Of a DNA stretch of 64,000 bases, positions 1 to 54,641 are shown piece by piece. The notes under the pieces were generated by a model. That model was given only the letters and a program-made list of their open reading frames with translations, had not been told where the DNA came from and searched no databases. The translations under genes were made by a program, and so were the position numbers. Source of the DNA: Antennarius striatus (lineage: Eukaryota > Chordata > Actinopteri > Lophiiformes > Antennariidae); assembly GCF_040054535.1 (NCBI RefSeq), contig NC_090795.1:4811501-4875500 (forward strand), given 5' to 3'. The first letter of the stretch is position 1. Each line of letters opens with the position of its first letter.

Positions 1-1253
1 TGTTCTTCAGGCTGTCTCTGGGCAGCTCCAGTGTTCTCCCTGACATGTGCACCATTAGTGTGTCCCCAGGGGCCAGGCTGGAGTATAATGCAGATTTGAC
101 ATCATTTTCTGTTTTTCTGTTGCCACTAGCAACGCATGCTGCATGGACACTTGAGCTAAGTGCATTACTCTTCCAGCCACAGACCGTATCAGCTCAGATA
201 TTTGAGACCACCCACATAATTATCTTCATTTTTATAATAGCTGTCATAATATTACACTTAGAGTGAAACCCTGTACTTTGCTAGTTGAACAATCAGGCTG
301 TGTGTCAACACGTAAAGGACAGGTTCAACTTTTTTCTGTGTTAAAACAGTAAAAGCACTGATCTATATCTGCCGATTGGTATACAATATGTTATTTATAA
401 TAATTATTTATTAATAGTGTGTAATCAATGTTTTCTTCGTGTGACCTTTCTCGAAGATTATTTTCTATACCTATTTTATTTTCATTTTAGCTTTCCTCAT
501 CAATGTCATTTAAAAGAAAAAAATCCTCTAGGTTTTTGCTTTCGTTTTTTTGTTTCTGCTCTAGCTTTAGTTAAATGTGGATATGTGTCAGTGACAAGAT
601 CAGAATGAGTATAAGAATGCAGAGAAATTGAATTTGTCTGCTTTTAATCCACCGTCTTTACGTCCCAGTTTCGTGAACGCTATATTTCAGGAATGCGTTG
701 TCGGGCTGTTTTCAAATTTGGCACAAAACTAACAAAATGATTCAGTTTTGAGGTCCAAATGTTAAGATTACCATCAAGTCATGTGAATCCCAACAGATAT
801 TCTGCGCATCTGGGTTGAAGGTTTTTGTAAAACGTCAACATTTAAGAATTTTTTATGTTGTTGTTTTTTTACATTTTACAAGAGCACCACCAATATTGAA
901 GCAGTATAATCCATCACAAGATCAACGGTTTAGCTGATAACAGGTGATTATGCTTCTTCATGATGACCTTGCCTTGAAAGTGGTTGAACAGAAGGACAGA
1001 GTTAAAAAGAAATACCCTGTACACTGACCAGGGAGTCAACACAGGAAGTCACAGAAACACACATCCTGTCTGCAGTTGTTTTAATTCAGACGTGATTGCC
1101 TATTAAAGACTAAAACAATCTTAATTGCATGGATTCTATCAGCATTATATTCATTTTGTTGTTCTTAATGTCAGATAGGAATAAATCGCGTTCATTCTAC
1201 ATCAGACGTTTAGTGTTTTACAACCTAACTCTGTCCCTTCTTACTCTCTGTAG
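1..1253 (+). other. cacnb2: cacnb2 intron (left edge of window)
   Basis: Intronic sequence upstream of the first recognisable exon. It is AT-rich with short open frames only. I looked for the N-termini known to join the next exon (the long MVQRD-type and short MNQGSG-type first exons) and found neither, so they should lie to the left of the window. Confidence 0.7.
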
Positions 1254-46101
<44,848 letters not shown>

Positions 46102-47790
46102 CATTCCGAAAAAAAACAACCCCACACCGAAACTCATCCGGAATCGCCCCGTTCTGTTCTCCCATTGTGCTGCTACACCCGAAAACCACAGCATCCTATT
46201 TATGTACACTTCCTTTGCAAATGTTGTTGCATCTTCTTCAATGGCAGGATTGTGATTACATAGATACAAATATAAATATATAAATATAAATGTACGTGTG
46301 TATCTATGCATAGACGTTGTTTATGTGTGGATATGCATGAATATTCCAAAAAATATGCATATTTTAAACCTGTGTTTGATAAAGCATGACACACAAGCAG
46401 ATTTTTTTTCTGTATCAAATGTATTTTCTGTGATTAGAGTTTTTCCTTTTTTTTTTTGCTTGCTACCCCTTGAATCATTTGTTCTTTCAGACTACTGCTA
46501 GGGTTGACTGCAACGGTTGACTAATTAAGTTAGTTTGATGCTGGTGAGGAGAGTTTTTTATTTTTATTTTTTTGAATAGCTTGGCAATTTGCTAAAAATT
46601 TGCTTATTTGCCTTCTTGCAGAGTTTTACTCGGTTACCAGTTTATTAAGTACACTCATCCAAACCTTATGTAGCACTGTCCGGCAGATCGCCGACCTTCC
46701 ATACCTCTCCAAACCTGCCAACAGTATAATCATCATGAATTACTGCAGGACTGTTGCATTTGGCTGCAGGAGAGTACGTAATATACTTGCAACTGAGTCT
46801 AGATGAGATCAGAACCATTCTTCTTCAGCTAGCAGCCAGTTATCTCAGCTGTCTGACATTAAAAGTTGGTCTTGAAGTTTCACAGTGGAGCTTCACTTCC
46901 GTTGACCAGCTGTTAATGCCACATTTACAGGTAGGAACGAGATCTGGATCTTCTCATCAATGTCTTCAGGAAGCTATAAGTCGTGTCAGACTACTCTTTT
47001 TTATTTCTATGTCCCATTATTTATGGCTTCTAGTTCCTTTTCTTTATTTCTGCGCCCAAGGTTTGGCTTCACGCCTCTTTCGACGTGCACCTTCGTCTTG
47101 CCTTACAGGACAAACAACTTCTACAATAACTTCCTCTCTTACATGCAGTACTGTTCTCTTTGTATGGGTTCACAAAGGTTTTCTAACAAGGACGTGATCT
47201 TCTGCACTTTTACTGATTCGCATTGGTTTCAGGTGAAAGAGGTTTGGTATGACATCACAGCTCCACAGAGGGCTGCTCCACTGAGGTTCACCTTTTATTA
47301 AGTCTGACCCCTTTTCTAATGAATGTTGTTTAATTCCCATTTTAACTCGCACTACTTAAAGAATGTTCATTTTAGTACATCTTTAGTAGCATGCCCCTCA
47401 TTAAAAATGTAAACTTGCAACTGTTTACCAGGAAAAGGTTCTAAGTAGATTTTTACTTTTCCTTCCCCTGACTAGTATCTATTGAATGCAGAGTGATTGT
47501 ATTTGATGGTTAAGGAGCCTGGTGTGATCAACGACATTACAAAGTTTGTACTGATTTATAATTTAGCAGATACCGTCTTGATTCATGTGGAAGATCTGAA
47601 TTGAACCCCTCTGTTTACAGAATCATCCCTTTCTCTTGATTTTCTGTTTTTTGCCTGAAAATTGTAATTATTAAAAAAAAAGCTATTCAATTTCTATGCT
47701 ACATTGGTGGCATTACAGATTTTCTAACAGTGTACATGTGTATGTACATAAACCATAAATATAAGGAATAAAGTTGGCAACAAAAGACCA
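46102..47790 (+). other. cacnb2: cacnb2 3' UTR (probable extent)
   Basis: T-rich sequence after the stop with no other gene. The strongest downstream poly(A) signal seen is AATAAA at 47767-47772, so the 3' UTR is about 1.7 kb if that site is used. Confidence 0.5.
47767..47772 (+). terminator. cacnb2: Poly(A) signal candidate, cacnb2
   Basis: Canonical AATAAA on the + strand, the first one found by eye after the cacnb2 stop codon; variant hexamers (ATTAAA) occur earlier. Confidence 0.45.
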
Positions 47791-48085
47791 GTCGGGGGAG
47801 AGGAAATAAGTCTTTGATGCATGCTGTGTCAGAAGAGCTAGACATAGGGAAGTGGTGCCTATAAATAGTCTCCTGAAAACTCTACTGAAAAATTGAGGTA
47901 GAGTCACCGGCCTGCCTCCATAGTTGTCATGACAACATCGACATGAATGACAATACTGAGGGATGCATCTAACATACAGATGCCCCTAAAATAGTCAGAT
48001 CCTGTGCCACTAGAGCTGCAGCCGATTTGATCTGAGACTTTAAATGTTACACAGAACAACCTTTCACGTGGTGTCAAGTGGAGCA

Positions 48086-48091
48086 TTTATT
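48086..48091 (-). terminator. nsun6: Poly(A) signal candidate, nsun6
   Basis: TTTATT on + (AATAAA on minus), about 830 bp beyond the nsun6 stop. If it and 47767 are both used, the convergent 3' UTRs end about 300 bp apart. Confidence 0.35.
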
Positions 48092-48579
48092 TTAATCAAG
48101 TAGTCAAACCTTACATACAATAACGTGTTAGAGGTTGGCATTTCTACACTAATGGTATTCCCAGGAAGAGTGATTGAACTGAGGTCATGATGAATGTCAT
48201 CACGATGCTGAATGACAGCAAAAAGGACCAGATGTTTGTGTGCTACAAACACTAATCTATACATTAATTCTGTGCAGGCTTATTGCAGACCCATAATTCA
48301 ATTTGCACAGCATAAATTACTGATAAATGGTTTGATTTGTATTTAGAACATTTCTCTCTTGTAGTCACATTATGTGCAGTTGCGTAATATAAATGAATGA
48401 GGGACTTCTATAGTGAAGGAATGTAGTTTTCACTTCAACATAATTGATCTCTTCCACAGAGCAGACGTACTAATTAAAAGCCCCATTTGTCTCCACTGCT
48501 ACTAAAACACACTAAATTGTTAATACCTTTCGTGACCTCTTTCTACACACTACTTCCTGATCTGAGCCCTGCGATCCAG

Positions 48580-48750
48580 CCAATCCACTGTCACCATGGC
48601 AGCTGTGTCGTCACTGTTGTTATGGCGACGCTAGCACTGCCGCATTTGCTATCACTCATTCAGTCTCCATCACCACGTGCTATCTCCCTCCCTCCCTCCC
48701 TCTCCCCCCCCTCACACTCAGTGTTTATAAAGCCTATCCCTATATGGCCC
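48580..48750 (+). promoter_or_regulatory. Orphan promoter-like motif cluster
   Basis: In order on the + strand: CCAAT (48580-48584), an RFX X-box-like GTCACCATGGCAGC (48590-48603), a second one GTTGTTATGGCGAC (48616-48629), an E-box CACGTG (48674-48679), a pyrimidine tract, TATAAA (48726-48731) and a CArG-like CCCTATATGG (48738-48747). It lies downstream of both convergent genes with no + strand coding exon following closely. It could drive an antisense or non-coding transcript, or be an enhancer. Motifs only. Confidence 0.35.
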
Positions 48751-48922
48751 GCAGTTTTGGAGAGCAGCTGTTAAGGGACAGACGCTGTAAACAGCACAGC
48801 GAGCGTCTTTGTCAACACTTCCCCGTCAAAGCACACAGAGCGTTTTAATATAAACGCCGTTGTTCCCGTCTGCAGGTCCGTGTGAGAGCTCATGGTGCTG
48901 GAAGAGGAAACGTGCCCTCCGG

Positions 48923-49102
48923 TCAGTTTTTCAGGAACTTTGCAATAAAAAACCCAATGGTGTCTCTGTCAGCTCTGGAGGGCAGAGGGCCTTCTATTCC
49001 CCCCTGGTCCCAGCTCAGCTCCGGGCTGAACCTCTGGAGGAGGCGCAGCTGTTCTGGTGACAGGCCAGCTCCCAGCATGCCTTCTGCTCCGATGTGAGGC
49101 TC
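48923..49102 (-). CDS. nsun6: nsun6 coding exon 11 (stop)
   Basis: EPHIGAEGMLGAGLSPEQLR to IGFFIAKFLKN and TGA. Acceptor gtcccccag. Confidence 0.97.
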   Translation of the reverse strand, partial: EPHIGAEGMLGAGLSPEQLRLLQRFSPELSWDQGGIEGPLPSRADRDTIGFFIAKFLKN

Positions 49103-52100
49103 CTGGGGGACAAAAAAGAAACACACAAGTGTGATTGGGTGATGTTTCCGTCCATCACTCTCTGTAGTCGTCTGTGTGTGTGTCTGGTGTGTTTCTACCT
49201 GAGGCTGAAGCGTGAGGCAGGGGAAGCTGTCGAGGGCCCAAGCTACCTGCTCTTCATTCTCAGCGAGGGTCACTGTGCAGGTGCTGTAGACCAGAATCCC
49301 ACCTTTCTTCAACAGCCGCACTGCCTGCAAACACAGGACGTATGGAAATAGGAGTATAAAGAGATATGAATCATTTATTTAATAATTATCTAACTTCCTG
49401 ATAATGTGAAAGGGGATCCCGCAGGGAAGTGTCACTTTAACCTAAAGATGGAATTTTTTTTTAACAGTTTTACAGTAATTTTATGCTTTTTGTTCAAACT
49501 GACAAGTTCACAACTCTGTCATTTTTGATAAACTGCTGAAAATCTATGATATACAACTTTACAACTTATTTCTGCTGACCCCAAGTGGCCACAAAATAAC
49601 ACTGCAGATTAAATTTTTTACATACAGTATTTACATTACTTTACGACATGTATGTAAGCTTCAGCAGGTTGAGTTTTAAATAGCAGGTCATAGCTTTGGG
49701 CAGGGAAAATACCAGAGGACAAACTTCTATAAATGTGATTTTGAGGATCATTGTCTACAATGTGTAGTCAAGCTGTAAATCACACACTGGTGTAACAACG
49801 CTCCCATCTGCTGGTCATAACTGAGAAAGGGATGCGAGGTTTAAAACCCACCGTGTGGAATAGCTTTCGCTGCAACGGCTGGTAGGAACGGATCTCCTTG
49901 AGGCTCCAGGCGCAGCCCATGTTGGGTCTCTGTCCGAGTCCACTGCAGGGAGCGTCCAGCAGAACCCGGTCGAAGCTTTCAGGAGGGAAAGGAGGACCTG
50001 GCAGAAACATAATCACTCAATCCTGCTGTTATTCATCGACACATGTTGACATGGGGCCCATACGTGTCACTCTGTACCTTCAGTTTCCTGCGTCGAGTCA
50101 CTGCTCACAGCTTTAATGCTGTTAAAGCAATAGGCTTTGATGGACCGCAAATGCAACATTTGGGCATTTTGAAGAACTCGTTCAATCTTGTTTTGGATCT
50201 TGTCCAAGGCCACAACTTCACCCTGTGTGGGACAGACAGGAATTAAACTACAGACACAAAACGCATCGGTTCTACAAGCTTTTACCTTAGTAAAAACAAC
50301 TACAACAATGAAAGAATGCATCATTACCTGATCTCCCATGAGTGCAGCGATGTGACAGGTCTTCCCTCCAGGTGCGGCGCACATATCCAAGATTCGTTCC
50401 CCAGGACGAGGCCCTAGAACGTGTCCCACAACTACTGAGGGCAGATTCTGCATAACATGGAACCACTTCAGTTTTCTGCAGTTATGTGAGGAGGCAGAAT
50501 GGTGTCCACAAAACTGTATGAGTGCATTCCTCTGTTCCAAAGGCTTGTTCTACCAATCCTTCACTCTGACATTACTTGATGGAAATATACACAGAGGTAC
50601 CTGCAGGAATGCCAGACTGGGAAGTACACCATCAAAGGAGGGACTCAGGTAAAGTGGCTCCACCATCCGGACACCAATTCCTCTAAAATAAGAGACAGAT
50701 GGTGATTGAATCATTTACCTTTGTGATTTTGATGAGATACTGTCATCTCCTTACTTAGCAGGTTCATCTGTGCAGAAGATGCCTGAGCGGTCCAATTCAG
50801 CGACACCATTCCCTACAAACGCTTTTTTTCCCAGGAAGCTCTTGGCTCCTCGAGTGCATTTAGCTTCTAAGTCAGAGACGACCGACACCACATCACCAGC
50901 CTTCATGTCTAAAAATAAAGAGAAGCATAAAAAACAGTCGGTTCAAAACCTCCAAATGAAATGTGGATTTTATGTGGATCTTACACTTGGGGCTGGCAAT
51001 GATCCCTGGGACAAAGACGTGTGCACCCCTCAGCACTGCACTGCCACACTGAGCACCAACCACCACCTCTGGGTGGAGCTGCTTCACTGGTCTGAGAGCA
51101 AGACAGAAAAGAAGGTCACAGATTTCAAAATCATTGTCACTTGACAGTTTCAGGCTGTGTGGATATTTCCATAAGGGAAGTGATGAATACTGGGGAAAAA
51201 AAAACTTGATAGCTTTTCCTTTCTTTAACAGCGTGTGCATGAAATTGTGCTTCTGCTTCTACCTGCTATTGTATATATAAATTGAAAAATAAAAGGTGAG
51301 TGGCAGCAAAAATACCCCCATGTGCCGCACCAAATCAGACATCTGCAGTCATCATTTCTTTATCTCTTAAATATCCAATACCCTTGAAAGCAAACAATTT
51401 AAAAAAGTGCAGTTTTGGAACTACCAGATGAAAGCAGTTTTTTTTCTTTTGTCATTCCATGAAATTCCATGTGGATTTGGCCTCAGGAAACAGCCTCGCA
51501 GTGGTTGGAGCACTGCTGTAATTTAAGGCTCAGCTTGCACTGCTCAGAGCAGCTTCAGATTTTGCCTGACGTTGTTGAAGCAGTCCTCACATACCTCGGG
51601 CCATCAACAGGAAGCAGCAGCACATCTGGAATTTGAGGGTGAGTAAAAATCTGAACAGTAGAATCCTCTGCTGATGACTTGAATGTCTTCTGCTTAAAAA
51701 ACAAGATTGATTAGTTCTCCACCATTCACTAGCGTAGGCCCTAACATACATATACAGTATTATACAAATTCAGATGAATAAAAGACTAACCTTTCTCAGT
51801 TCCTCTCCTAACTTGTGTCTGATCTCTTCAAGAGGAGTGAGATGAGTGCTGGCCCTAACGCAAGTATAGGAAGGAGGGTGAGACAGGCAGATGAGCAGCT
51901 TCTGGAAACGACTTTCTGCTCCCTCACGTCCCACTGCAGCTATCACCTGAACACAGTTAATATTACATCTGTCAATCAAAACAATTGGAAGCAAATAGCA
52001 AAAACAAAAACTACACAAAAAAATAGCAATACTATTAGAAAAGTCTACTTTTATTTTCAAAAAGGCTCTGAAAACACATTGAGACACCTATATGATGAAC

Positions 52101-52384
52101 TGAAAATCTATTTTTATAAAAAAGAAAATGACATGATTTTTTTTTGGAAAGGTTTTCAATTCAACTTGAATCTTAGCTACACTGCTAATTTTTCCATTCT
52201 TCCAGGTCCTGTATTACACTGAAAGATAGGAAGACATTTATGTTCCTAAGTGTATTATTTATGACTGAGAAGATGAAAGCAATTTCATGGAAGAAATGCA
52301 AAAGCATACCTCGTTGTTTAAAAAGACACTCTTGAGAAATTCAGTCACGTCTGGCTTGAGAGAAATTCCAGGAAAAACCGACAT
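48923..52384 (-). CDS. nsun6: tRNA/mRNA cytosine-5 methyltransferase NSUN6 (complete coding region)
   Basis: S-adenosylmethionine-dependent RNA m5C methyltransferase; the mammalian enzyme modifies C72 of certain tRNAs and some mRNAs. Eleven coding exons on the minus strand: 52310-52384, 51791-51946, 51595-51689, 50985-51091, 50755-50908, 50601-50682, 50328-50447, 50078-50222, 49852-49997, 49199-49324, 48923-49102. They total 1386 nt, 461 aa plus stop (human 469). Starts MSVFPGISLKPDV. A PUA domain covers about residues 110-200 (VVVGAQCGSAVLRGAHVFVPG). The Rossmann methyltransferase has DMCAAPGGKT (244-253), DAPCSG (326-331) and the catalytic STCTVT with Cys376. A Cys in each of the last two motifs is the family signature. 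An Asp expected in the CFDGTKA motif is Asn here (CFNSIKA). Convergent with cacnb2, divergent from arl5b, as on human 10p12. Confidence 0.97.
49199..49324 (-). CDS. nsun6: nsun6 coding exon 10 (catalytic Cys)
   Basis: AVRLLKKGGILVYSTCTVTL, AENEEQVAWAL. Acceptor tgtttgcag, donor CCTCAG|gtagaa. Confidence 0.97.
49325..49851 (-). other. nsun6: nsun6 intron 9
   Basis: AT-rich intron of 527 bp; nothing recognised. The other nsun6 introns between 50223 and 52309 are short and also without features, except the 503-bp intron at 51092-51594, which is likewise plain. Confidence 0.8.
49852..49997 (-). CDS. nsun6: nsun6 coding exon 9 (DAPCSG motif)
   Basis: PPFPPESFDRVLLDAPCSGL, then GQRPNMGCAW and SYQPLQRKLFHT. 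Acceptor ttctgccag, donor ACACG|gtgggt. Confidence 0.96.
50078..50222 (-). CDS. nsun6: nsun6 coding exon 8
   Basis: GEVVALDKIQNKIERVLQNA through KAYCFNSIKAVS. Acceptor cccacacag, donor CTGAAG|gtacag. Confidence 0.95.
50328..50447 (-). CDS. nsun6: nsun6 coding exon 7 (SAM-binding motif)
   Basis: 40 codons including GERILDMCAAPGGKTCHIAA. Acceptor tgttatgcag, donor GATCAG|gtaatg. Confidence 0.97.
50601..50682 (-). CDS. nsun6: nsun6 coding exon 6
   Basis: GIGVRMVEPLYLSPSFDGVL, PSLAFLQ; donor CTGCAG|gtacct. Confidence 0.95.
50755..50908 (-). CDS. nsun6: nsun6 coding exon 5 (PUA)
   Basis: MKAGDVVSVVSDLEAKCTRG, then GAKSFLGKKAF and VGNGVAEL. Acceptor ttatttttag, donor GCTAA|gtaagg. Confidence 0.95.
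50985..51091 (-). CDS. nsun6: nsun6 coding exon 4 (PUA)
   Basis: Contains EVVVGAQCGSAVLRGAHVFV, PGIIASPK. Donor CAAGT|gtaaga, chosen over CAA|gtgtaa because only it keeps the YMKAGDVV frame. Confidence 0.94.
51595..51689 (-). CDS. nsun6: nsun6 coding exon 3
   Basis: Encodes KTFKSSAEDSTVQIFTHPQ, IPDVLLLPVDGP. The acceptor is aagcag (NAGNAG): using the first AG would start the exon at 51692 and add one Gln. Donor CCGAG|gtatgt. Confidence 0.9.
51791..51946 (-). CDS. nsun6: nsun6 coding exon 2
   Basis: 52 codons, VIAAVGREGAESRFQKLLIC to GEELRK. Acceptor gtgttcag, donor AAG|gttagt. Confidence 0.95.
52310..52384 (-). CDS. nsun6: nsun6 coding exon 1 (start codon)
   Basis: ATG at 52384-52382. The exon begins at 52393 after the acceptor ttttttgtgcag, so nine bases of 5' UTR precede the start and at least one non-coding exon lies upstream. 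Donor GAG|gtatgc. Confidence 0.95.
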
Positions 52385-52393
52385 TTCTTCAAT

Positions 52394-53338
52394 CTGCACA
52401 AAAAAAGTTTTCTCTCAGTAACAAAAACAACAATAAATCACGATTGATGAACTGTACTGTTAGTGTGATGTGATTATTCTGGGAGCCTCAAACACTACCA
52501 GTGATTAACAACATTCTCATTCTCGGGAGCTTGTTTATCAAGAAGCGCAAAAATAATCAACAGGACTTGTTAAGGTTGGTTGAAGACGTTTCACTTCTCA
52601 TCCAAGACGCTTCTTCAGTTCTGACTGACGGATAGAAAGTCCAGATATTGATCCTCCTGTTGGAGCAAAAAAACACACAAATGACCTAAATCACCAAAAC
52701 AATAAGTCTTGTTTAGAGTTGCTGCTATTCATAAGGGGGTCGTCATCCTCTCAGGTGTGAATGGTCGTAGGTGGCTGATAGATGGTGTCACAATCCTCCT
52801 CTGTTCAGAGATGGTTTCTCCAATTTGACAAAAATGGCTTCTTTAACTCCACTCTCAAACCATCTGTCTTCCTTGATAAAAACCTGGATGTTACTGTCCT
52901 CAAAGAAGTGGTGTGTTTTATTATTAGTTAGTACTGTAGTTTATGAATACATTATTAATGGTGAAAATAAAATACAACTCAAATTAAACTAGTAGTAATG
53001 TAACATATTCAGTAAAAATCAAACGCAGGAATTGCACAGAATAAATGATAAAAGATGAAACTGAGCACGATTTGGTTTCAGTCTGTGTTTAAGATCGTAT
53101 CGTGTCAACCCTCCTCACCATGCATGTCTAATACTGGGGGTTATTTGAGCTAAATAAAAAGAATACATTAACATCTCAACTTACCAGCTCGACATAAAAA
53201 TATATTTTTAACGTATTTGATTGACGTCTATATCATATTTTTTAATTTGAATTCTCACAGTTACTCGTTAGCAGTAACTTGTCGTTTAAATTAAAGGTCT
53301 CTCCTAAGCCTGGAACCAGTTTTTAAATCGTATCATAC
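52394..53338 (-). other. nsun6: nsun6 5' intron (inferred)
   Basis: Lies between the start-codon exon and the inferred non-coding exon 1. It contains the Penelope-like fragment at 52560-52910; the rest is AT-rich. Confidence 0.5.
52560..52910 (-). mobile_element. Penelope-like element fragment (GIY-YIG endonuclease tail)
   Basis: Minus strand from 52910 reads HFFEDSNIQVFIKEDRWFES, GVKEAIFVKLEKPSLNRGG, then an in-frame TGA at 52790-52788, then HHLSATY. This is the FEDSxVxxLxxExRWFERGVKEAI-KPSLNRGGGLRHHLS signature of the endonuclease region of fish Penelope-like retroelements (recalled). A downstream segment matching the tcttcagttctgactga motif common to these repeats reaches about 52560. 5' truncated and inactive. 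Confidence 0.75.
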
Positions 53339-53405
53339 CCACGTTTAGCTCCTGTGTGTACCCACGCAGATACTTCCGTATACGTCACTTGGTTTGTCGA
53401 GTGAC
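53339..53405 (-). promoter_or_regulatory. nsun6: Inferred nsun6 non-coding exon 1 and core promoter
   Basis: A donor-like ACGTGG|gtatga ends at 53339 on the minus strand. Around 53380-53415 are an ETS-like acttccgt and two CRE-like half sites (acgtcac, tgacgtta), typical of a housekeeping promoter. Exon limits are a guess. Confidence 0.3.
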
Positions 53406-54250
53406 GTTAGTGATCTGTTGATCCCGATCCCTGTATCTTTAGATAATTCGAGTTTCTTTTCCTCGACGGATATCAAAACCAGATAAACCAGTGGTGTATC
53501 GATTATTATTTCAAATTACAAAAACAGAATGGAAATGTCAAGTGTTTTACTTTTCATGGCCAAAAATGGTGGAATAAATTTAGAAAAAGGATTTAACTTC
53601 CTTTTTCGTTTTTTTATACGAGAAAAATAAAACCTCTAAAAAATTTAAATGCGAAAAACGAAAATCTTTATTTACTTTTGCTTCCAAAAACCGGATGTGG
53701 CTATTTGGCTACAAAACAAAAGCCTCAACGTTAATGTCTGATGGAATACAAAGTTATGTTCCCCCTGATATCATTTTCAGTATTTTCTTGATATTTAATA
53801 AAGTATTATGTATTATATTCAAGAATATTAAATGTTCTGTTTTGGAATGCTCTGAACGACTGGAAGTGTGCTGGTCCCCTGTCGACACATTTCGCCCTCT
53901 TGTTTTGTAACCAATCACAACTTCCGGTCTCAGAAAAACAGGCCCTTTGTCAAACGTATATTTGATGGTGATTTTATTTTATCTAGTAAAAACTCAACTC
54001 GCCGTTTCAAATTGCACTCGTCTCGTTTTCAAAAATGAAAAAGCTTTTCTTAATTTTACCACTAACTTTTCGATGACAACTCACCGTCAGCTGTATCTAT
54101 AGGGGTTTACTTTCTTGCGCGGTTTGCATTTAATAATAGCGTGGCATTTGTAAGCAAAAGTCCATGTTTTTAAAAGCTGTAATTTAAAAAAAAAATTACA
54201 GGCGGCTACGTCACCACCTCACCGGAAGATCATTAAATAGCTGGGGTTGC
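53406..54250. other. Intergenic region between divergent nsun6 and arl5b
   Basis: About 850 bp, AT-rich with ETS-like sites (accggatgtg near 53691, cttccggtc near 53923). No gene recognised; the two promoters probably share it. Confidence 0.6.
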
Positions 54251-54595
54251 GTTTTTCACCGCACCGCTTAGTGCCAGCATCTCACTCCAGAAGAAACCCA
54301 GCGAGCGCAGTGAGCGCAGCTCTGCGCCGCTCTACCTCTCATAACGCTACTTTTCAGAGGCTCCACAATAAGTCATCACATCTGTGTAACCTTCGACTAT
54401 TTTATCCTCGCGTTAGCTTCGTTTTATATGTCGCATGGAGTCCGCATTGAAAAGCTCGGTGAGGTGCTCCGCGGACAAGAGATCGTCCAGCTAATGTTAG
54501 CTAGCCGCACGGATTGACCGGTGTGGAGGTGGAGAAGCTCGGTGTCGCTGCCCACTCGACTGACAAACGGACGCACTTTGGAATTTTTCTACACA
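54215..54595 (+). promoter_or_regulatory. arl5b: arl5b promoter and 5' UTR
   Basis: An ETS site caccggaag (54221-54229) and a weak TATA-like attaaatag (54232-54240) precede GC-rich sequence up to the ATG at 54596. Transcription probably starts near 54250-54300. Confidence 0.45.
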
Positions 54596-54641
54596 ATGGG
54601 CCTCATCTTTGCCAAACTGTGGAGCTTCTTCTGTAACGAAG
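54596..54641 (+). CDS. arl5b: arl5b exon 1
   Basis: [15 protein letters not shown] plus one base, donor GAAG|gtgggt. The start context acacaATGg has an A at -3 (a-c-a before ATG is cAA; purine at -1) and a G at +4. Confidence 0.95.
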
